Source: JAWOJF01 sp046481785 (GTDB lineage Bacteria > Bacteroidota > Ignavibacteria > Ignavibacteriales > Ignavibacteriaceae). From it: DNA of 21,103 nucleotides. A model generated the notes under the pieces. It saw only the letters and a program-made list of their open reading frames with translations, was not told the origin of the DNA and did no database searches. Made by a program: the position numbers and the translations under genes. The DNA is taken from contig JAWOJF010000381.1 in the NCBI GenBank assembly GCA_046481785.1, positions 1 to 21,103 of the forward strand, written 5' to 3'. Shown here piece after piece: positions 16,181 to 21,103 of the stretch (the first letter of the stretch is position 1; each line of letters begins with the position of its first letter).

Positions 16181-19045
16181 TCAAAGGCCAATTGCTAAAC
16201 CAAAAATAATCTCTCTTGGAAGATTCCTGTACTTAAGAATATCCGGAAATGGAGCGCCGTTATTTTGGGTTTCGGGAAAATCGGTAAGGCCGGAATTAAT
16301 AAATCTTACCCTGTCTTCAGGTGATGCAGATTTAACTATATTCAGGTTTACCCATTTGTTATTAAATACATTATGTACTTCAATAAAAAATGCAGGACGA
16401 ATAAAACCGAAGTCAATTTCTTTTCTTATCCTCAGATCAGCATTAATATCTGCGGGACGTGTATATGACTGGCCTGACTCGGAAATTACATCGTCTGCAA
16501 TCCTGTCATGCGGATAATATATCTGGTAGTCAAGAGCAAACTGCATATTTGAAAAAATTCCAAAATCAGCAGGTGTCCCAAGTGTTATGCCAAATTTTAA
16601 TCTTGCAGGATCATACTCGATATAGTCACCAATATTCTGCACCTGCCCTACCTGTACACCGGAACCGGGAGCAGCTATAACATCAGGGTCACCTGAACGC
16701 CCATAGATACCGGTACTCCATGTATAGTTCAGATATCCGCCCCAGTTATCAGAGAAAGGTTTGCGTATCTGGATCTCCACCCCCTTGGCATCTCCGTAGT
16801 CACCATTACCTGAAGTTAAATAGCGGCCGCCATTCCTTGTTATTACTGTAATTGTTCGTACAGTTTGAGTTATATCTTTATAAAAGGCAGTTACATCAGC
16901 AACAAGACCTCCTATATTGTGTTCAATTCCTAATTCATAAGCAACTGTTCTGCTTGGTTTCAAGTCCCTGTTTCCTAATACATATGGAGCAGGAGTGCCA
17001 AACACAGGAACCACACGGTAGGTATTTAATATACCCGTAACACCTTCTATAATTGTACCTTCGCCATAATCTCCAAAATTTGCCCGCTGGAAAAAGTGCC
17101 CATAAGAAAAGTGCAATACTGTATTTTCCGAAATAGGATGAGATATACCAATTCTGGGAGATAACTGACTGAAAGTGGTAGTTGGTTCAGTTCTTGGAGC
17201 AGGTTCTCTTCCTTCAAGGAAAGCATAATAAAGATCAAAAGGATCGAATGGATCAAGAAATTTTTTGTCGTTAGGATTATACAAATCGTATCTTAATCCA
17301 ATATTCATTATCAGACCTTCAAACTCAAGCTTACTTTGCACATACATATTAGCTTCATAAGGATGATAAATTTCATCCTCTACTGCAAAAAATGCTTTGG
17401 CCTCCTGACGCCGGTCAAGTATATAATATGTAAAATCACCGCCTGCTTTTAACTGCCAGCTTTTATTTATTTGAGTTGTCATATCTCCCGATAGTGTATA
17501 TTCCGAGTTATTATCACTTCCCCTGTAAAAGTAGCCTGTTGTATGAAGCCCTATTATATTATTATAACCGCCGGGAATAGGATTACCAAATTCATCAACT
17601 GCTCTCAAATTATCATATTGAGGAACGCCTTCCAGCCACCCGTTTACATCTCCGGGAAATGTTGAGGTAGCCTGGTATCTAAAAATCCGGCTTAATTGAA
17701 GTTCATAAAAAGTATTTGAGCCGAGCACATGAGTCACTTCAACAGTTTCCCCATCATTCCTGTTTTTAGCATAACCCGGGTAATCGTAATAAGCATATTT
17801 GTTTTCGATACCATGGCCTGTTACCCAATCAAAATCGATATACTCTGTACCTTTATCAATATTAGACTCGCCGTAAAATCCCGAAATAATAAATTTCAAT
17901 TCGCTGGTAGGCCTGAATGTAAGTTTGGCAGTACCATCGAGCCATGTACCTCTGTCCCTAAAACTATTACCAGTTACAGGGGGCATTGAACGGTACTTCC
18001 CGGTTACGAAAAAGAAAAGGTTTTTAACAGGAGTAGGACCACCGAAAGAAAGTTCAGCCTGGTACCTGCTGTCATCTGTATAGTTTGTTAAAGGCTGATG
18101 CGTAGCAATATAATCCTGGTAAGCTTCTTCAGGAGTCCATGTTGTGTTAGGATCATTACCGTAAGTACCATTTGGGTCAACCCATTGATCAGGATTATCT
18201 ATCCACCACTGCAGATGTCTTGCATGTGTATTTTCCCAGTAACGTGTTGTTGAGTAATCATAAAGTGCAGTACCCCAGTGAGGTTTTCTTGGCGGAGTCC
18301 ATCTGAATTCATTGTATGATGTAAAATCCTTAGTACCATCCTTTGTAACAATATTAAAAACACCTGACTGTGCCTGTCCATACTCTGCATTAAACCCTCC
18401 GGTTATAACTTCAAGCTCCTGTATTGAAGAAAGGTTTATGTTTGTATACGGCTCATAGTTAAGTGGATTGCTTGCCCTCATACCATCAATTAAAAATGCA
18501 ACCTGGTCTAGCGAACCGCGTCTAACAGTAAGTTCGCCCGCAGCATTCTGATCAATACCCGGCAGAGTATTTAATATTTCGGAAAGCTGAGTTGCGGGCC
18601 TTGCAGCAATTTCTTCGGCTGACACAAAATGCCTGGTAGAAGTTTCATCCAGTTCTACAGGCGGACGTTCGGCGGTAATAACAATATCCTGCCCGATATC
18701 TATAACAGCTTCCTGCATTTCAAAGTCACTGGTAGTAGTGTGGTTTATACTTACTTCTACGTTTGTTTTTAGAATAGTTGAATAGCCTATTGTAGATACT
18801 CTCATACTGTAAGTACCGGGGGGTATGTTTAATACAAAATAATCTCCTTCCAGGTCTGAAGCTGCACCGGTTGAAAGCTCTACAACCAGAATATTAACGC
18901 CCGGTAAAGGTTCCCCAGTTGCTGCATCAATTATCTTTCCTGCTATTTTACCGGATTGCGCAAATAATGACACCTGATAAATTCCAATAAGCAGAAAAAA
19001 ATAAATAACACTAAAAATTTTTGAATTTGTATGTCTTAGACTCAT
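16181..19045 (-). CDS. TonB-dependent outer-membrane receptor with carboxypeptidase-regulatory-like domain
   Basis: A 954-residue outer-membrane transporter. The signal peptide is MSLRHTNSKIFSVIYFFLLI and following, cleaved near FAQ (residue 30). Next comes a carboxypeptidase-regulatory-like beta-sandwich (about 32-115: GKIIDAATGEPLPGVNI, GDYFVLNIPPGTY). The plug domain follows (about 140-240: RPATQLSEILNTLPGI, RRGSLDQVAFLIDGMR, GGFNAEYGQAQSGVFNIVTKDG), then a 22-strand-type barrel. It is SusC-like in having the regulatory domain but no SusD follows, so it belongs to the TonB receptors typical of Ignavibacteria/Balneolota-type genomes. Likely role: energised uptake of oligosaccharides or glycosides. 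The start is ATG at 19045 with GAAGG seven bases upstream. An upstream in-frame TTG at 19090, overlapping the previous stop, would precede the signal peptide with polar residues and is less likely. Confidence 0.9.
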   Translation of the reverse strand: MSLRHTNSKIFSVIYFFLLIGIYQVSLFAQSGKIAGKIIDAATGEPLPGVNILVVELSTGAASDLEGDYFVLNIPPGTYSMRVSTIGYSTILKTNVEVSINHTTTSDFEMQEAVIDIGQDIVITAERPPVELDETSTRHFVSAEEIAARPATQLSEILNTLPGIDQNAAGELTVRRGSLDQVAFLIDGMRASNPLNYEPYTNINLSSIQELEVITGGFNAEYGQAQSGVFNIVTKDGTKDFTSYNEFRWTPPRKPHWGTALYDYSTTRYWENTHARHLQWWIDNPDQWVDPNGTYGNDPNTTWTPEEAYQDYIATHQPLTNYTDDSRYQAELSFGGPTPVKNLFFFVTGKYRSMPPVTGNSFRDRGTWLDGTAKLTFRPTSELKFIISGFYGESNIDKGTEYIDFDWVTGHGIENKYAYYDYPGYAKNRNDGETVEVTHVLGSNTFYELQLSRIFRYQATSTFPGDVNGWLEGVPQYDNLRAVDEFGNPIPGGYNNIIGLHTTGYFYRGSDNNSEYTLSGDMTTQINKSWQLKAGGDFTYYILDRRQEAKAFFAVEDEIYHPYEANMYVQSKLEFEGLIMNIGLRYDLYNPNDKKFLDPFDPFDLYYAFLEGREPAPRTEPTTTFSQLSPRIGISHPISENTVLHFSYGHFFQRANFGDYGEGTIIEGVTGILNTYRVVPVFGTPAPYVLGNRDLKPSRTVAYELGIEHNIGGLVADVTAFYKDITQTVRTITVITRNGGRYLTSGNGDYGDAKGVEIQIRKPFSDNWGGYLNYTWSTGIYGRSGDPDVIAAPGSGVQVGQVQNIGDYIEYDPARLKFGITLGTPADFGIFSNMQFALDYQIYYPHDRIADDVISESGQSYTRPADINADLRIRKEIDFGFIRPAFFIEVHNVFNNKWVNLNIVKSASPEDRVRFINSGLTDFPETQNNGAPFPDILKYRNLPREIIFGLAIGL

Positions 19046-19086
19046 AACTTTACCTTCAAGGTTTTCTGAAGTGAACCTGTTCTGTT

Positions 19087-20046
19087 TCAATTGCCGTTAA
19101 ATACAATTACTGATTTTACGAATCCTTTTGGTTTATCCCTTGCCACTGTAAAAGCTTCTTCTATCTGTTCAAGATTAAAAAGATGAGTTATTAATGGTTC
19201 CATATTTATTTTTTTTGCATTCAGCATATCCATCCCTATACGCGAGCCGTTTAATATGGTATCAATATTCCGGAAATGCGCATTTATAATGTCAAATGCC
19301 ATCCAGTTCCAGTAACCGAGGTCTTTAATTGTTCTTTGTCCAGGATGAAAACCAAATATTACAAGTTTACCTTCCATTCTGCATATCTCGGCCGCAAGAT
19401 TTAGTGTAGCTTCATTGCCGCCTATTTCAAAACTTACATCAACACCCTTGCCGTCAGTTAAATCCTTTATAATTTTTTTGTAATCTTCCTTCAACGGATT
19501 AATTGTTACATCAGCGCCAAGATTTTTTGCCATAGCAAGCATTTCATCTCTTACATCAACGGCAATAATTTTTGAAGCTCCCGTAAACTTAATCTGTTGA
19601 AGAAGTATTAAACCCATAAAACCTGTACCAACAAGTGCAACAGTATCCTGTAGTTGTATATCGGCCTTAATTACTCCGTTAGTTGTGCATGCAATAGGTT
19701 CAGCCATAGCATGGTGAAAAGAAATATCCGGTGCTACAGGAAATAACATATTTTCTTTAAGTGTAATTATCTCGCTGTAACCTTTACCATTTGTCCAGGC
19801 AGCCACTCTGTCACCGGGGTTAAAACGTTTCGTATCCTTCCCGGCATCAATAATTTCACCTGCCACCTCATGTCCTATAAACCGGGGATAATCAAGGTCT
19901 TTAATTTTTTCATTCCATTGATGAATCTCTGAATGGCATACGCCGCATGCGCGTATCTTTATCAGGTATTCATTACTTTTTATTTCCGGCTGCGGACGTT
20001 CCTCGATCCTGAAATCATGAGCACCATATAAAATTGCAGATCTCAT
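19087..20046 (-). CDS. Zinc-type alcohol dehydrogenase (MDR family)
   Basis: A 319-residue medium-chain dehydrogenase/reductase oxidising or reducing a sugar, polyol or alcohol with NAD(P). Catalytic-zinc ligands look intact: C37 (CGVCHSE), H59/E60 (GHEVAGEI) and E116 (MAEPIAC). The nucleotide site is GTGFMG (140-145), followed by an acidic residue in IAVDVRDE that suggests NAD preference. The structural-zinc lobe with its four cysteines is absent: the chain runs from GDRVAAW directly to GYSEI, explaining the short length. Sorbitol, threonine and scyllo-inosose dehydrogenases are relatives. The ATG at 20046 has a purine-rich GAAAGAG site just upstream; an in-frame ATG at 20079 lies in the loop of a hairpin and adds a non-family extension. 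First gene of the likely operon, 41 bp before the TonB receptor. Confidence 0.85.
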   Translation of the reverse strand: MRSAILYGAHDFRIEERPQPEIKSNEYLIKIRACGVCHSEIHQWNEKIKDLDYPRFIGHEVAGEIIDAGKDTKRFNPGDRVAAWTNGKGYSEIITLKENMLFPVAPDISFHHAMAEPIACTTNGVIKADIQLQDTVALVGTGFMGLILLQQIKFTGASKIIAVDVRDEMLAMAKNLGADVTINPLKEDYKKIIKDLTDGKGVDVSFEIGGNEATLNLAAEICRMEGKLVIFGFHPGQRTIKDLGYWNWMAFDIINAHFRNIDTILNGSRIGMDMLNAKKINMEPLITHLFNLEQIEEAFTVARDKPKGFVKSVIVFNGN

Positions 20047-20068
20047 TAAACTCTTTCTTTTTAATAAT

Positions 20069-20094
20069 GCGGCAGACATCTTTCAATCTGCCGC
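20069..20094 (-). other. GC-rich hairpin upstream of dehydrogenase
   Basis: Arms GCGGCAGA (20069-20076) and TCTGCCGC (20087-20094) form a perfect 8-bp stem with a 10-base loop. It lies 22 bp upstream of the preferred dehydrogenase start and could be a terminator for the upstream secreted-protein gene (ATTATTAAAAA follows on the minus strand) or a leader element. Its arm-loop junction shares the 12-mer GACATCTTTCAA with the palindrome at 2270-2302. Confidence 0.45.
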
Positions 20095-20116
20095 TGTTCA
20101 ACTTCATTAAAATTAC

Positions 20117-20145
20117 AGATAACATCTTTTTAAAAGATGTCATCT
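20117..20145. repeat. Palindromic hairpin, copy B of a repeated element
   Basis: The inner palindrome ACATCTTTTTAAAAGATGT is flanked by AGAT/ATCT arms with one mismatched pair. It starts 11 bp past the stop of the secreted-protein gene and matches 26 of 29 positions of the element at 2272-2300. No long T-run follows on the minus strand. It may terminate the upstream gene, or be an operator or dispersed repeat. Confidence 0.6.
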
Positions 20146-20156
20146 ATTTGTTATCG

Positions 20157-21103
20157 TTACTTCAAGAGCATCATTTTCATTGTATTCACCACACCCTCAG
20201 CTTCAAGCCTGTAGAAATAAATTCCGCTTGCAAGATTTGAAGCATCCCATGTAACTGAGTATGTGCCTGCACCAAATACCTGGTTATTTACCAGGGTGGA
20301 AACCATCTGTCCAACTACATTATAAACCTTTAATGTTACAGGAGAATTGTTTGCAACGTCAAAACGGATATTGGTTGTTGGGTTAAACGGATTTGGATAA
20401 TTCTGATGTAAAGAGAACTTCTGCGGAATTGAATTTCCCACAGGATCTACTTCAACACTAACAGGCCCTGAAATAAAATTAAGTACAGCCCAGTATTCAG
20501 AATTATTTAAATTATAGTAGCCGGGATCATTTTCGCCGGTAGGATTACTGAAAGGATCATTAGGTATATTCGGCTGCCATGTATAATACATATATGCATC
20601 GCCGGCATCGGGGTCATGCGTTTCAGAGCCCTGACTTCCACCTATATTAAATCCTACTTTTCCTTTGTTGGCAATATTAGGGTTATATATAGCCATTTCA
20701 ACATTCCATATACCTGCTTCCTCATCGATAGTAACTGCCCAACGTGCCCAGTCTGATGCCATAAATACTTTTTCAGAATCAGATTGATCAACACATCTTC
20801 TCCATTCAACTGGTACATAAGTTGGTACTTCACCGTTTAATGTAACCTGATCGCCAAGAATTAAATAATGATATGGGCCATCTGGTGCTGCATATACATT
20901 ACCGTCATAAATAACAGAATCATCATCAAGGTCTGTTCCCAGCCTGTTTGATAAACTTAGAAACAACTGGTCACCCAGCCATTGGCCGTCCCAGAATAAA
21001 CCTGCAGAGTCATTTACTACTTCATCTATATGTATAAAAGCATATAAAGTATCTTTTGACCAGAGCAGCCTTGCGTAATATTCATCATATTCAGGTTCTG
21101 CAA
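20157..21103 (-). CDS. Secreted sugar-binding (CBM9-like) protein with T9SS sorting tail (5' end outside window)
   Basis: The visible 315 codons are open to the window edge, so the true start and any N-terminal domain lie upstream. Residues 1 to about 215 resemble a family-9 carbohydrate-binding / DOMON-like beta-sandwich: YYARLLWSKDTLYAFIHIDE, GLFWDGQWLGDQLFLSLSN, then WAVTIDEEAGIWNVEMAIYNP. The last 90 residues are a type A T9SS sorting domain: LHQNYPNPFNPTTNIRF, VTLKVYNVVGQMVSTLV, GTYSVTWDASNLASGIYFYRLEAEG and terminal MKMMLLK. The family exports cargo across the outer membrane and anchors or releases it at the surface. A catalytic domain could precede the visible part. It lies upstream of the operon behind two hairpins, so it may be its own transcript but shares the carbohydrate theme. 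Confidence 0.85.
   Translation of the reverse strand, partial: AEPEYDEYYARLLWSKDTLYAFIHIDEVVNDSAGLFWDGQWLGDQLFLSLSNRLGTDLDDDSVIYDGNVYAAPDGPYHYLILGDQVTLNGEVPTYVPVEWRRCVDQSDSEKVFMASDWARWAVTIDEEAGIWNVEMAIYNPNIANKGKVGFNIGGSQGSETHDPDAGDAYMYYTWQPNIPNDPFSNPTGENDPGYYNLNNSEYWAVLNFISGPVSVEVDPVGNSIPQKFSLHQNYPNPFNPTTNIRFDVANNSPVTLKVYNVVGQMVSTLVNNQVFGAGTYSVTWDASNLASGIYFYRLEAEGVVNTMKMMLLK

Noticed and set aside
16155..16184. Upstream TTG start for the FN3/T9SS-tail protein overlapping the TonB receptor stop
   Set aside because: The ATG at 16154 has a well-spaced AAAGAG site and gives a standard signal peptide.
16181..19045. Calling the receptor a SusC with a SusD partner
   Set aside because: The downstream protein lacks a lipobox and SusD-type helical TPR pattern and instead has FN3 and sorting-like domains.
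19046..19090. Upstream TTG start for the TonB receptor overlapping the dehydrogenase stop
   Set aside because: It would place 15 polar residues before a normal signal peptide; the ATG at 19045 has its own Shine-Dalgarno-like site.
20047..20079. Upstream ATG for the dehydrogenase
   Set aside because: It sits in the loop of a stable hairpin and adds 11 residues not typical of the family; the later ATG begins with the usual MDR N-terminus.
2782..20240. Many plus-strand open frames of 60-110 codons
   Set aside because: They are antisense to well-supported minus-strand genes, have no recognisable domains and compositions expected of shadow frames.
1..21103. CRISPR arrays, tRNA/rRNA genes, transposases or attachment sites
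   Set aside because: No regularly spaced direct repeats, cloverleaf sequences or transposase motifs were seen on reading either strand.

Overview
This window comes from an AT-rich bacterial genome. The coding style points to the Ignavibacteria/Melioribacter or Calditrichota side of the Bacteroidota–Chlorobi group. The clues are a C-terminal type IX secretion (T9SS) sorting domain with a QNYPNPFNPTT-type linker (about 20400), a PorV/PorQ-family outer-membrane protein, a carboxypeptidase-regulatory-domain TonB receptor and a second secreted protein with an APNPY-type C-terminal domain. The lineage is inferred from protein style only; there is no rRNA or other marker here.

All genes lie on the minus strand, so the reading order is from high to low coordinates. 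At the right edge is the 3' part of a secreted protein with a family-9-like sugar-binding region and a T9SS tail (20157-21103, 5' end outside the window). After a 110-bp gap with two hairpins comes a tightly packed run: zinc-type alcohol dehydrogenase, TonB-dependent receptor, secreted FN3/T9SS-tail protein, PorV/PorQ-like barrel, large GH106-like glycosidase, ribokinase, ribose pyranase (RbsD), exported GH39-like clan GH-A glycosidase, ureidoglycolate-lyase-like cupin, TIM-barrel protein resembling an uncharacterised glycosidase, Gfo/Idh/MocA oxidoreductase and sugar-isomerase-like TIM barrel. Gaps inside the run are 12-77 bp, with one 4-bp overlap, so it is probably one operon of about 18 kb. 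After a 123-bp gap with two further hairpins comes a GH42-like beta-galactosidase, whose 3' end runs off the left edge at position 1. No stretch above 300 bases lacks a gene. I saw no tRNA, rRNA, CRISPR array, insertion sequence or local transcription regulator.

Taken together this is a carbohydrate-utilisation locus, probably for a plant-type glycan or glycoside. The surface layer is a TonB receptor, secreted T9SS-type proteins and a PorV-like barrel. There is no SusD homologue, so the locus is not a textbook Bacteroides PUL. One glycosidase carries a signal peptide. The GH106-like, GH42-like and GH-like TIM-barrel proteins do not, suggesting imported oligosaccharides are finished inside the cell. 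A small-molecule module follows: dehydrogenase, oxidoreductase, isomerase, RbsD and RbsK. No inner-membrane sugar transporter is visible. The substrate is not determinable from sequence; rhamnose-, galactose- and pentose-containing material would fit.

The points most worth following up are: a 29-bp palindrome repeated with 26/29 identity in the two widest intergenic gaps; a possible oxidative (3-keto) glycoside-cleavage module; the SusD-less surface trio; and a GH42-like enzyme with Ser in place of the Asn that normally precedes the catalytic acid/base Glu.
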